A stretch of DNA of 64,000 bases from Clostridium sp. Marseille-Q2269 (GCF_943736985.1 NZ_CALSFS010000003.1:124001-188000), one strand, 5' to 3'; positions 41,732 through 50,721 are shown, numbered from the stretch's first letter. The notes: generated by a model not told the origin, from the sequence alone. A program made the numbers and translations.

Positions 41732-42280
41732 ATGAAAATAAATACTCCATTAACTGAGGATAAAATTAAAAACTTAAAATCTGGAGACATGATTTTAATT
41801 ACAGGTACAATATATACAGCTAGAGATGCTGCACATAAAAGATTACTTAATGCTTTAGAAAAAGGGGATACGTTACCTTTTGATGTGAAAGATTCCATAA
41901 TATATTATGTAGGACCTACCCCTGCTAAGCCAAGTGATGAAATAGGAGCAGCAGGTCCAACTACAAGTTATAGGATGGATACATATGCTCCAAAACTATT
42001 GGATTTAGGATTGAAAGGAATGATAGGTAAAGGTAAAAGATCTAAAGAAGTTATAGAATCAATAGTAAAAAACAAGGCAGTATATTTTGGAGCTATAGGT
42101 GGAGCGGCAGCGTTGATATCTAAAAGTATAAAAAAATCAGAAGTAATAGCTTATGAAGATTTAGATTCAGAAGCTATTAGAAAATTAGAAGTAGAGGATT
42201 TCCCAGTTACTGTTATAATAGATTCTAAAGGCAATAATCTATATGAAACTGGTGTAGAAAATTATTTGAAAAGTTTATAA
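41732..42280 (+). CDS. Fumarate hydratase (class I) beta subunit
   Basis: The 182-residue C-terminal-type subunit pairing with the alpha subunit above. It has the signatures SGDMILITGTIYTARDAAHKRL and YYVGPTPAKPSDEIGAAGPTTSYRMD, the substrate-binding region. Later it has FGAIGGAAALISKSIK. The ATG at 41732 is preferred over the GTG at 41723, which overlaps AAGGTGG. In many anaerobes, including clostridia, class I fumarase is split this way. Confidence 0.9.
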   Translation: MKINTPLTEDKIKNLKSGDMILITGTIYTARDAAHKRLLNALEKGDTLPFDVKDSIIYYVGPTPAKPSDEIGAAGPTTSYRMDTYAPKLLDLGLKGMIGKGKRSKEVIESIVKNKAVYFGAIGGAAALISKSIKKSEVIAYEDLDSEAIRKLEVEDFPVTVIIDSKGNNLYETGVENYLKSL

Positions 42281-42349
42281 TAATAGAGAAAGTTAAGAGT
42301 TAATAATAATAGATATCTACCTTTCAGTTATATGATAGAGGAGAGTATA

Positions 42350-43033
42350 ATGAGAAAAGATAATAAATTTGGAAAGATTTTTTTGAGTAAATTTTCAGTA
42401 AAAACTAAAGTAATTATATTTATAGTATTATCTGTAGTGGCTATATTTAGTGTTTATTGTAGTAACTTAAAACAATCTAAAAACAATGTCAAAGTAAATA
42501 TTAATAGGGAAAATTCTGTAAATTTAGAAGCTGAAGATAAAAATCATAAAAAGATAGAGGAAAAATGCGACAAAGGGAAAAAATTATTTTTTGACAAAAA
42601 GTACAAAGAAGCTATAAAAATTGAAGATGAAGTTATAAAAGAAGATAAAAACTTTTATAAAGCATATAACATAAAAGGTATAACTTTGTGTTATAGCGGG
42701 GACTTTGAACAGGGAATGAAAAACATAGACAAGTCACTAAATATAAATCCTAATTATGGATATGCTAGGTTCAATAAAGCATTAGCTTATGAATTATACG
42801 AAAAATTTGATGAATCTTTGAAATGGTACGATAAAGCGTTGGAAATAGAGCAGTATGAGTGGAGCTATTATGGTAAAGCAAGTATTTATGGAAGAAAAGG
42901 AGATGTAAAAAATACAGTTGAGAATTTGAAAAAGGCTATACGCATTTCCCCAGGAGTAAAAGAGGAAGCTAAGCATGAAGATGATTTTGATCCAGTAAAA
43001 GATTCAAAAGAATTTAAGGATTTGATAAAATAG
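42350..43033 (+). CDS. Membrane-anchored TPR-repeat protein
   Basis: I do not recognise a specific family. The 227-residue protein starts at ATG 42350 after AGAGGAG. It has a hydrophobic span at about residues 18-38 ending near VYCSNLKQ. The Cys there is preceded by Tyr, so it does not fit a lipobox well. The outer part carries three or so TPR units (for example AYNIKGITLCYSGDFEQGMKNIDKSLNINPNYG and ARFNKALAYELYEKFDESLKWYDKALEIE). It is probably an extracytoplasmic scaffold with no enzymatic motif. It stands alone between fumarase and the terminator at 43159. Confidence 0.7.
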   Translation: MRKDNKFGKIFLSKFSVKTKVIIFIVLSVVAIFSVYCSNLKQSKNNVKVNINRENSVNLEAEDKNHKKIEEKCDKGKKLFFDKKYKEAIKIEDEVIKEDKNFYKAYNIKGITLCYSGDFEQGMKNIDKSLNINPNYGYARFNKALAYELYEKFDESLKWYDKALEIEQYEWSYYGKASIYGRKGDVKNTVENLKKAIRISPGVKEEAKHEDDFDPVKDSKEFKDLIK

Positions 43034-43158
43034 TAAGATCCTCAAAATTCATAAATAATATTATTATGGTTTTTATTTGTAAATTTTAAATGATAAATGA
43101 ATTTATATTCATATATTATAAAAAATTATTATTTAATATAAAATAATAAAAGTTTAAT

Positions 43159-43205
43159 AAAATAGATTTAATTTTAACATGTGAAAATTAAATCTATTTT
43201 ATTTT
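43159..43205. terminator. Bidirectional terminator between convergent genes
   Basis: AAAATAGATTTAATTTT pairs perfectly with AAAATTAAATCTATTTT (17 bp, 8-base loop), with A and T tracts at the outer ends. It sits between the TPR gene (+) and the sigma-54 regulator (-). The right arm sequence AAAATTAAATCTATTT recurs unpaired at 43251-43266. The remaining gap is A/T-rich. Confidence 0.85.
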
Positions 43206-43296
43206 CTCAATATATTAGTTTATTAAGGATATTTTTATAGCTACACTTTTAAAATTAAATCTATTTATAAATAATTTAATTTTTATAATTGTTGAA

Positions 43297-45306
43297 TTAT
43301 TTATAAATTTCCGGAGTTATATTATATTTTTTACATTTTAACGAAACAGTTCTGTGAGTTATCCCCAAGGCTTTACCTGCTTTATTAAAACTTTTATATT
43401 TTTTCATTGCTAAAGTAATTATTTCTTTTTCATACTCTTCTAGTGTTTTTAGTTTATCTTGGCTTATATTAAGATTATAGCTATCATCAAGAGCGTTGTT
43501 AGATATATAAAATGGTAAATCCTTAAATGTTATTATGGATTTATCACACATATTCATAGCTCTTTCAACAATATTTTCTAGTTCACGTATATTTCCAGGC
43601 CAGTCATATTCCTGTAGTTTTAAAAGAGCTTCTTTATTTATACCTAATATATTTTTGTTAAGTTTAGGATTAATCTTGTTTATAAAATGTTCTACTAAAA
43701 GATTTATATCTTGCTTTCTATGGCGAAGAGGTGGTAACGAGATATTTAAAACGTTTAGTCTGTAATATAGATCTTCTCTAAATGTGTTATCCTTAATCAT
43801 ATTTTCTAAATTTCTATTAGTGGCAGCAATTATTCTAACATCCACCTTTTGAGTTTTAATACCGCCTACACTTTCAAATTCTTTTTCTTGAAGAACTCTT
43901 AATAGTTTTACTTGCATAGAAATGGGCAAATCTCCTATTTCATCTAAAAAGATCGTTCCACCATCTGCAATGTTAAATTTCCCAGGTTTCTTTTTTATGG
44001 CTCCTGTAAAAGCTCCTTTTTCAAAACCAAAAAGCTCACTTTCTAAAAGATTCTCTGGTATGGCTGCGCAGTTTACTCTAACAAAAGACTTATTCTTTCT
44101 AGGACTATTATCATGTATAGCATTAGCTATTATCTCTTTACCGGTACCACTTTCTCCCCTAATAAGAACAGTAGATGTTGACTTAGAAGCTTTTTCTGCT
44201 ATAGATAAGCAATCTTTTAAAGAGCTATTCCATCCTATTATAGATTTAAAAGAAGAACTTAAAGGAAGATGTCTAGTCAATTCGTTTTTATAATACATAA
44301 GCTTTTCTTCAGACTCTGTTAGTCTTAATGTAAGATCCTTTAATTCATCTACAGTTTTAGATATAGAAATAACCCCTTTAAATTCATTATCAATAAAAAT
44401 AGGTTCTATAGTAGAGATAATATTTATATTATCTTTATTGTATATTATATTTTCCTTTGACTGCTTAGTTGTGAATACTTCCATTAATAAATTATTTGGG
44501 GAGGCTTCCTTTATGTCTTTACCGATAATATCTTTATAATCTATAGAAAAATGTTTTTGGTATGAAGGATTAACATATACTATTTTCGCATCTTCGTCTA
44601 TGAAACAAATTAAATCATGGGAAGATTCTAATATTTTTTTGAATTTTTCATTTAGTTCTTTTATACCGATTAGTTCAGAAACGTCTTGAAATACACTTAT
44701 GCCACCTAGAAGTTTATTATTAAAATATATAGGAGATCTGTTAGTTATTAATATTCTATTACCCATATACTGGGTTTTACCTTTATGATAGCATTGATTT
44801 TTAACTACATCAGGTAATTCAGAGCTTGGTATTATATCTTTAATATTTTTGCCTAGTATATCTTCTAAGGAAGAACCAATAATTTTTAAAGAATAATTAT
44901 TGGCCATAGTAATTTTATTATTCTTATCTATTACTAATATCCCCACAGGTATATTAGTAAATATCTGATCATAGGCTATAGTATTCTCCTCTATGATATA
45001 ATCTAATTTGGAAGCAGGATTTTCCTTAGATATATCATAATTAATAAAATTGCATAATTCTAAAACTGCGTTTTGAGCTTTAGAAGAATTGCTATTACAA
45101 GATATTTCTATTATTTCATGTTGTTTTATTTTTAAAGAAATTAAAGCTAACATACTTATAGCTAAGGGTTCTTTGGAGTCCATTCTTTTTATATAGAGAT
45201 CTAGACCATATTTATTTTTTATTTCTGTAGCCTTATGAACTATCATAGCAGCGATTCTTGTATGTATACCATTAGTTATAGGAACTACTATATTATTTTT
45301 ATACAT
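43297..45306 (-). CDS. Sigma-54-dependent transcriptional activator with N-terminal HPr-like domain
   Basis: A 669-residue bacterial enhancer-binding protein. Residues 1-90 resemble the PTS phosphocarrier HPr: NGIHTRIA keeps the phospho-acceptor His (His15) and Arg17. The segment LAISMLALISL aligns with the regulatory-Ser region (Ser51). Two PAS domains follow, about 110-220 and 228-335. The AAA+ domain (about 355-590) has Walker A GESGTGKE near 384 and an intact GAFTGA loop at 431-436, needed to contact sigma-54. A Fis-type helix-turn-helix ends the protein (about 625-665). Its Shine-Dalgarno AAGGAG is adjacent to a palindrome (45320-45334). It is divergent from ptsI, which has a sigma-54 promoter, so ptsI is the likely target. 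Confidence 0.93.
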   Translation of the reverse strand: MYKNNIVVPITNGIHTRIAAMIVHKATEIKNKYGLDLYIKRMDSKEPLAISMLALISLKIKQHEIIEISCNSNSSKAQNAVLELCNFINYDISKENPASKLDYIIEENTIAYDQIFTNIPVGILVIDKNNKITMANNYSLKIIGSSLEDILGKNIKDIIPSSELPDVVKNQCYHKGKTQYMGNRILITNRSPIYFNNKLLGGISVFQDVSELIGIKELNEKFKKILESSHDLICFIDEDAKIVYVNPSYQKHFSIDYKDIIGKDIKEASPNNLLMEVFTTKQSKENIIYNKDNINIISTIEPIFIDNEFKGVISISKTVDELKDLTLRLTESEEKLMYYKNELTRHLPLSSSFKSIIGWNSSLKDCLSIAEKASKSTSTVLIRGESGTGKEIIANAIHDNSPRKNKSFVRVNCAAIPENLLESELFGFEKGAFTGAIKKKPGKFNIADGGTIFLDEIGDLPISMQVKLLRVLQEKEFESVGGIKTQKVDVRIIAATNRNLENMIKDNTFREDLYYRLNVLNISLPPLRHRKQDINLLVEHFINKINPKLNKNILGINKEALLKLQEYDWPGNIRELENIVERAMNMCDKSIITFKDLPFYISNNALDDSYNLNISQDKLKTLEEYEKEIITLAMKKYKSFNKAGKALGITHRTVSLKCKKYNITPEIYK

Positions 45307-45319
45307 AAAAACATCTCCT

Positions 45320-45334
45320 TGATAAAAAATATCA
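45320..45334. promoter_or_regulatory. Palindromic operator/UAS copy 1 (TGATA-N5-TATCA)
   Basis: TGATAAAAAATATCA, 13 bases upstream of the regulator ATG (- strand) and next to its Shine-Dalgarno. It is one of three near-identical 15-base palindromes in the regulator-ptsI gap. Binding here could also repress the regulator gene. Confidence 0.75.
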
Positions 45335-45349
45335 AAAAATACTATAATA

Positions 45350-45364
45350 TGATAAAAAATATCA
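45350..45364. promoter_or_regulatory. Palindromic operator/UAS copy 2
   Basis: TGATAAAAAATATCA, identical to copy 1 and exactly 30 bases further on, about three helical turns, so the two sites are on the same face of DNA. Confidence 0.75.
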
Positions 45365-45422
45365 ATTCTTTACTACTATAATTATACACCATAGAGTATA
45401 ATAAATATATACCACTTTAAGT

Positions 45423-45437
45423 TGATAAAAAGTATCA
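45423..45437. promoter_or_regulatory. Palindromic operator/UAS copy 3
   Basis: TGATAAAAAGTATCA, one base different from copies 1 and 2. It ends 100 bases before the -24 element of the sigma-54 promoter, a normal enhancer distance. Confidence 0.75.
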
Positions 45438-45537
45438 GCTTTTTTATTAATATCTAAAAAATATAAAAAAGAGCATACTATAATTATTAGTATATTAAAA
45501 ATAATTATGAAGAATATGCAAAAAAAATATATTTTTA

Positions 45538-45553
45538 TGGCATGATTTTTGCT
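45538..45553 (+). promoter_or_regulatory. Sigma-54 (-24/-12) promoter of ptsI
   Basis: TGGCATGATTTTTGCT matches the consensus TGGCAC-R-N4-TTGCW at all positions except one (T for C), with the invariant GG and GC in correct spacing. It lies about 73 bases before the ptsI start. No good sigma-A promoter is apparent in the 316-base gap. Confidence 0.85.
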
Positions 45554-45625
45554 AATTAATTATTATAAGGTTATATTTTAAATAAGAAAATTATATGTAT
45601 CGGTTATTATTAAGGAGGAAAAATG

Positions 45626-47242
45626 ATGAAAAAAGGGATAGCTGCTTCAAAGGGATATGCTATAGGAAAAGTTTTTATTAAGGAAGATGTAAATATAGAG
45701 GTTGTAGAAAAAAATATAGATAATGTAGAGGAAGAAAAAGCAAGATTTAAAACTTCCTTAAGCACTACTAGAGAACAGCTTAAAAAAATAAAAGAAAAAG
45801 CTCAAAAAGAAGTAGGAGAAGAAAAAGCAGCGGTATTTGATAGCCATATTATGCTATTAGATGATCCAGAATTTGCTGGAGCTGTAGAAATGAATATAGA
45901 ATCTAATAAAGTTAATTCAGAAAAAGCACTTGATGAAGTAATTGACATGTATAGTGCTATATTTGCTTCAATGGAAGATGAATATATGAAAGAAAGAGGA
46001 GCAGATATAAAAGACGTAGGTAAAAGAATAATGTTAAATCTTATGGGTAAATCAACAGGTAGTATGGATGATTTAGATAAAGACACCATAATAGTAGCCC
46101 AAGATTTAACTCCATCTGATACTGCTCAATTAGATAAAGAAAAAGTAATAGCTTTTTTAACTAATATAGGTGGAAGAACTTCTCACAGTGCTATAATGGC
46201 TAGAACCTTAGAAATACCAGCTATAGTTGGTATGAAAGATATAACTGAATATGTTAAAAATGGCGATGTGGTAATAGTTGATGGATCAGAAGGAACAGTA
46301 ATAATAAACCCAGATGAAGAAACTATAGAAAAATATGAAGAAAGAAAGAAAGCTTTCTTAAAAGAAAAGGAAGAATTAAAGAAACTTATAAATGTTGCAA
46401 CAATTACTAAAGCAGGAAAAACAGTAGAAGTTTGTGGAAATATAGGAAAACCTCAAGATGTTCATCAAGTGTTAGAAAATGGTGGAGAAGGGGTAGGCCT
46501 TTTCAGAACAGAATTTTTATATATGGATAGAGACAATATGCCATCAGAAGATGAACAATTTGAGTCTTATAAATATGCAGTAGAAAAAATGGATGGCAGA
46601 CCTGTAGTTATAAGAACTTTAGATATAGGTGGAGATAAAAAACTACCATATTTACAAATGCCTGAAGAAATGAATCCTTTCTTAGGATATAGAGCTATAA
46701 GATTATGTCTTGATAGAACAGAATTATTTAAAGTTCAATTAAGAGCATTACTTAGAGCATCTGCTTTTGGAAATTTAAAAATAATGTTTCCAATGATATC
46801 ATCTTTATCAGAATTTAAGGCCGCTAAAGAATTATTAAAAGAATGTATGGATGAACTTAAAGTAGAAGGAAAAGAATTTAATGAAAATTTAGAAACAGGT
46901 ATAATGGTAGAAATACCAGCAGCTGCTGTATGTGCCGATGAACTTGCTAAATATGTAGATTTCTTTAGTATAGGGACTAATGATTTAATACAATATACAT
47001 TAGCAGCAGATAGAATGAATGAAAAAATATCATATCTTTATAATCCAATGCATCCTGCAGTATTAAGATTAATAAAAATGACTATAGATGCAGCACACAA
47101 AGAAGGAAAATGGTGTGGAATGTGCGGAGAAATGGCGGGAGATGAAACTGCTATAGCAACTCTTGTAGAATATGGATTAGATGAGTATTCTATGAGTGCA
47201 TCTTCTATATTAACAGCAAAAAAATTAATAATGAATTCTTAA
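45626..47242 (+). CDS. ptsI: Phosphoenolpyruvate-protein phosphotransferase (PTS Enzyme I)
   Basis: Enzyme I transfers phosphate from PEP to HPr to start sugar uptake by the PTS. The 538-residue protein has the swivelling domain with the phospho-His in GGRTSHSAIMARTLEIPAIVG (His187). The PEP-binding barrel has FLYMDRDNMPSEDEQ, MVEIPAA and SIGTNDLIQYTLAADRMNE, plus Cys in GMCGEMAG. ATG 45626 has seven-base spacing from AAGGAGG, and ATG 45623 immediately before it is an alternative. ptsH is not adjacent. Upstream sigma-54 elements and the divergent HPr-domain activator indicate unusual control. Confidence 0.97.
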   Translation: MKKGIAASKGYAIGKVFIKEDVNIEVVEKNIDNVEEEKARFKTSLSTTREQLKKIKEKAQKEVGEEKAAVFDSHIMLLDDPEFAGAVEMNIESNKVNSEKALDEVIDMYSAIFASMEDEYMKERGADIKDVGKRIMLNLMGKSTGSMDDLDKDTIIVAQDLTPSDTAQLDKEKVIAFLTNIGGRTSHSAIMARTLEIPAIVGMKDITEYVKNGDVVIVDGSEGTVIINPDEETIEKYEERKKAFLKEKEELKKLINVATITKAGKTVEVCGNIGKPQDVHQVLENGGEGVGLFRTEFLYMDRDNMPSEDEQFESYKYAVEKMDGRPVVIRTLDIGGDKKLPYLQMPEEMNPFLGYRAIRLCLDRTELFKVQLRALLRASAFGNLKIMFPMISSLSEFKAAKELLKECMDELKVEGKEFNENLETGIMVEIPAAAVCADELAKYVDFFSIGTNDLIQYTLAADRMNEKISYLYNPMHPAVLRLIKMTIDAAHKEGKWCGMCGEMAGDETAIATLVEYGLDEYSMSASSILTAKKLIMNS

Positions 47243-47249
47243 TAAAAAG

Positions 47250-47286
47250 CTTCATGTTAACATTAAGTTAACATGAAGTTTTTTTA
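47250..47286 (+). terminator. Terminator after ptsI
   Basis: CTTCATGTTAAC / GTTAACATGAAG is a perfect 12-bp stem with an ATTAA loop followed by eight T-rich bases. Confidence 0.9.
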
Positions 47287-47348
47287 CACAATTGATATTT
47301 TTAGATATAATTATGTATATATATATTTTTTTCTTGGGAGGGAATAAT

Positions 47349-48089
47349 ATGGTAAAAAATAAGAAAATAGGTTTAATATTATTTGTGTTAATTATATTTA
47401 GTTTATCAGTGGGATGTTCTAAGACCAATAAACCTTCAGTTGAAAATAATAAACAGGAAGAAAAGAAGGTAGAATCTAATAATAGTCAAAAGGAAGATAA
47501 AGAAAAAAAAGTAGACATAGAAAACAAAAAAGAAGATAATAAACCTAAAAAAGAACAGTTTAAAAAATATAATTTTGCTAACATAGAAAAGAAAGAAATA
47601 GTAGATAAAAAATTACAAGAAAAAATAAATGGTAAATGGAAAGAAAGTGAACAAAAAAAATACTCAGTTGTTGTAGAAGGAAAAGGGGATTCAGGAGAAG
47701 AAGAAGGAATAGGTGAAATTTATTTGAAAGAGAACAATACTAATAAAATATGGGAATTAAAAGCTAATGAAATAAAAGATCAAAAAAGTCCTAAGTTTTC
47801 AGAATGGATAGATAATAAAAATTTATTAGTTGTTATAGGTCATGGATATGGCACAGTGTCTAAAGGTGGAAATTTATATTGCATAAATGTAGAAAATAAT
47901 ACTATTATTCCAGTATATGAAGCAAAGGATGATAAGCATGAAGTTATGTCCTTTGAAAAGGTGAAAGATAATTCAGATAGAACAAGTTTAATATTGAAAT
48001 TAAATGTATATGAAGACGATAATTTTATTAAATCACATACAGAAAAAATGACAATATCAAATGATGAGGTAAAAGAATTTACTAAATAA
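47349..48089 (+). CDS. Predicted lipoprotein of unknown function
   Basis: I do not recognise a family. The 246-residue product starts at ATG 47349 after GGGAGGG. Residues 1-23 form a lipoprotein signal with lipobox LSVGC (Cys23), so it should be anchored outside the membrane. A Lys/Glu/Asn-rich linker (about 24-75) follows, then a globular part with KENNTNKIWELKANE and VVIGHGYGTVSKGGNLYCINVENNTIIPVYEA. The latter looks like a beta-rich sensor or propeller-like fold, but no catalytic motif is evident. A longer in-frame start at 47292 has no Shine-Dalgarno. It lies 26 bases before a TPR membrane protein. Confidence 0.7.
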   Translation: MVKNKKIGLILFVLIIFSLSVGCSKTNKPSVENNKQEEKKVESNNSQKEDKEKKVDIENKKEDNKPKKEQFKKYNFANIEKKEIVDKKLQEKINGKWKESEQKKYSVVVEGKGDSGEEEGIGEIYLKENNTNKIWELKANEIKDQKSPKFSEWIDNKNLLVVIGHGYGTVSKGGNLYCINVENNTIIPVYEAKDDKHEVMSFEKVKDNSDRTSLILKLNVYEDDNFIKSHTEKMTISNDEVKEFTK

Positions 48090-48115
48090 GAACTATACTA
48101 AGTGAGGAATGTCAA

Positions 48116-49354
48116 ATGAATAAGGAAGCTAAATCTAGAAAAATATATACTCAGGCTTTAAATAGTTTCAATGATGGGAAAATAGATAAAGCTCTAGATT
48201 TGTGTGAAAAAAGTATATCAATGGACTTAAAAAATGGTTCAGCTATAAATTTAAAGGGATTATTATATTATTTAAAAGGCGATTTAATAAGCTGCAAAAA
48301 TTTATGGAAAATAAATTGTAACACAAATAAGAATACAGTATCACAAAAATATTTACAAGATATCCAGTACGATGAGCAATTTTTAAAAAAATATGCCAAT
48401 TCTATATCGTTAATTAAAAACAATGATATAGAAGGTGCCATAGATTTATTAAAACAGTGCGAAAAAACAGATTTTAATAGTATAAATGTTTGTAATAACT
48501 TAGCTATGTGTTATATAAAATTGGGCAAATATAATAATGCTCTACAATATTATGAAAAGGTATTAGCTAGAGATAAAAATAATAAGTTATGTTTAAAAAT
48601 AAAAAAACAACTATGTAAAAATGGATTAATAAAAAATAACATAGGTAAAAAAATATTAGTAGCAGTGTTGATTATCGCTATTATATCCTCTGTTTCTGTA
48701 TATTTATTTATTAGGAGCAATAATATAAAAGAGGTTCATAAAATAAACAATAATAAAATATCATCTAAAAATCACACAAATAAGACAAGCACACCTAAGA
48801 AAGAACCAGTAAAAAAACCAAATATAAAAAAGGAAGAAAAAATGAATGTACAAGAATTAAATAATTTTATAGATAAGAAAAATTTTGTAGAATTATATAA
48901 CATATATTCAAACTATAAAGATAAAAATTTAGATGTTAACAGTAAAAGTGTGCTGATAAAGGCAGAGAAATTTTTGAAAGAAGAAGGAATAGAGTATTTT
49001 TATAATACAGCTATGGAAAATGCCAATAATAAAAAGTACAAGGAAAGTAATGAATTTCTTTTAAAAGCATATAGTTTTGGTAATATTAATTATTTGTATC
49101 CACATATAATATATTTATTAGCTACAAATTATGAAGGGCTAAATAATATAAGTGAATGTTTAAAATATTATGAAATATATGCTAATAAGTTTACTAATAG
49201 CGATTATGGAGATTTAGCGTTATATAAGTTAGCTATATTAAATGAAAAGATAGATGATAATAAATCTAGAAATTATGCTGAAAAATTATCAGAAACATAT
49301 CCTGAATCTATGTACAATAACTCTAATATAAATAGAATTTTAAACAAACAATAA
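48116..49354 (+). CDS. TPR-repeat membrane protein
   Basis: A 412-residue protein with cytoplasmic TPR units in about residues 1-160 (for example NNLAMCYIKLGKYNNALQYYEKVLARD). One membrane span lies near 180-202 (ILVAVLIIAIISSVSVYLFI). A basic Pro/Lys linker with KKEPVKKPNIKKEEK and an outer helical domain, probably also TPR-like, follow (NINYLYPHIIYLLATNYEGLNNISECLKYYE). It thus may connect both sides of the membrane. It starts at ATG after GTGAGGA-type Shine-Dalgarno. It may be co-transcribed with the preceding lipoprotein. The function is unknown. Confidence 0.7.
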   Translation: MNKEAKSRKIYTQALNSFNDGKIDKALDLCEKSISMDLKNGSAINLKGLLYYLKGDLISCKNLWKINCNTNKNTVSQKYLQDIQYDEQFLKKYANSISLIKNNDIEGAIDLLKQCEKTDFNSINVCNNLAMCYIKLGKYNNALQYYEKVLARDKNNKLCLKIKKQLCKNGLIKNNIGKKILVAVLIIAIISSVSVYLFIRSNNIKEVHKINNNKISSKNHTNKTSTPKKEPVKKPNIKKEEKMNVQELNNFIDKKNFVELYNIYSNYKDKNLDVNSKSVLIKAEKFLKEEGIEYFYNTAMENANNKKYKESNEFLLKAYSFGNINYLYPHIIYLLATNYEGLNNISECLKYYEIYANKFTNSDYGDLALYKLAILNEKIDDNKSRNYAEKLSETYPESMYNNSNINRILNKQ

Positions 49355-49436
49355 TATTTAGAATATTTTATTTAGAATGTAAAACAATAATATTAGTAGT
49401 TTAATATTATTGTTATTTTACAGGAGAGAGCAAAAA

Positions 49437-50612
49437 ATGATTATAATTATAAAAAATGGATATGTATATTCCCCAAAATTTTTAGGAAAAAAGGATGTTT
49501 TAATAACTTCCAATAAGATAGAAGGAATATATAATGATTTAAAGATACCAAAGGATTTTGGTGATATAAAAGTTATAGATGCTAAAGAAAATATAGTTGT
49601 ACCAGGATTTATAGATTCTCATGTACATTTAATCGGTGGAGGGGGAGAAGGTGGATTTAGTACTAGAACACCTGAAATACAATTATCAAATATAATAAGT
49701 TCTGGTATAACTACTGTGGTAGGTTGTATGGGAACAGATGGTATATGTAGAAGTATGGAATCTCTGCTAGCTAAAGCTAATGGTTTAGAGGAAGAAGGAA
49801 TAACCACATATATATATACAGGATCATATAGCATACCTGTTAATAACATTACAGGTTGTTCAAAGTCAGATATTATGCTAATAGATAAAGTAATAGGCAT
49901 AGGAGAAATAGCTTTGTCAGATCATAGATCTTCTCAGCCTAGTTATGAGGACTTTATAAAAATTTGTGCAGAAGGAAGAGTTGGAGGTCTGTTAGCTAAT
50001 AAAGCCGGAATTATTCATGTTCATATTGGTAGTGGTAAAAGAGGAATAGATTATATACTTAAAGCAATAGAAGATACAGAAATACCACCATCTCAAATTA
50101 TACCTACTCATATGGGAAGAAATGAATATTTGTTTAATCAAGGAATTGAATATATAAAAAAAGGTGGAGTTATTGATTTAACTACAAGTTCTGATCCTAA
50201 TTTTTTAGAAGAAGGAGAAATAAAAGCTAGTACAGGACTTAAAAGGATATTAGATAGTGGATTAGATATAGAAAAAATTCATTTTTCTTCTGATGGACAG
50301 GGAAGTTTACCTATATTTAATGAAAAAAGACAGTATATAGGATTAGGTATAGGATCAGTTAATTCGTTGTATAGGGAATTTAAGGATTGTGTTATAAAAG
50401 AAAAAATAGAAATTGAAGATGCTTTGAAAGTGGTTACATCAAATATAGCTGATTATTTAAAATTAAAAAACAAAGGGTATATAGAAAAAGATAGAGATGC
50501 AGATATAGTGATATTAGACAAACAAAATTTAGATGTATTAGATGTATTTTGTAAAGGAAAACAATTACTTAAAGAAGGTAAAATATTGAAAAAAGGCACA
50601 TTTGAAGGATAA
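49437..50612 (+). CDS. iadA: Beta-aspartyl (isoaspartyl) dipeptidase
   Basis: A metal-dependent amidohydrolase, 391 residues, that cleaves isoaspartyl dipeptides left by degradation of damaged proteins. It has the entry motif PGFIDSHVHLIGGGGEGG with the His-x-His metal ligands. Later features are IGEIALSDHRSSQPS, IHVHIGSGKRGIDY and PTHMGRNEYL (further ligands), then HFSSDGQGSLP (metal Asp). I use the ATG at 49437 after AGGAGAG. An upstream in-frame start at 49410 would add nine unlikely residues. Fits a peptide-fermenting lifestyle. Confidence 0.9.
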   Translation: MIIIIKNGYVYSPKFLGKKDVLITSNKIEGIYNDLKIPKDFGDIKVIDAKENIVVPGFIDSHVHLIGGGGEGGFSTRTPEIQLSNIISSGITTVVGCMGTDGICRSMESLLAKANGLEEEGITTYIYTGSYSIPVNNITGCSKSDIMLIDKVIGIGEIALSDHRSSQPSYEDFIKICAEGRVGGLLANKAGIIHVHIGSGKRGIDYILKAIEDTEIPPSQIIPTHMGRNEYLFNQGIEYIKKGGVIDLTTSSDPNFLEEGEIKASTGLKRILDSGLDIEKIHFSSDGQGSLPIFNEKRQYIGLGIGSVNSLYREFKDCVIKEKIEIEDALKVVTSNIADYLKLKNKGYIEKDRDADIVILDKQNLDVLDVFCKGKQLLKEGKILKKGTFEG

Positions 50613-50645
50613 ATAATAAATTATTATAATAAGTTTTTAAAACTG

Positions 50646-50674
50646 TTGACTAATATAGTTTCATATATTAGAAT
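50646..50674 (+). promoter_or_regulatory. Promoter of trxA
   Basis: TTGACT (50646-50651), 17 bases and TAGAAT (50669-50674). A small perfect hairpin ATACCCT-GCA-AGGGTAT (50687-50703) lies in the leader just before the Shine-Dalgarno CGGAGGG, perhaps a 5' stabiliser. Confidence 0.75.
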
Positions 50675-50721
50675 ATAAATAAACACATACCCTGCAAGGG
50701 TATATCGGAGGGTGATTAATT

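Noticed and set aside
43251-43266. Second copy of AAAATTAAATCTATTT near the terminator at 43159-43205
   Set aside because: Probably local duplication in A/T-rich intergenic DNA. It has no partner arm nearby and no evident function.
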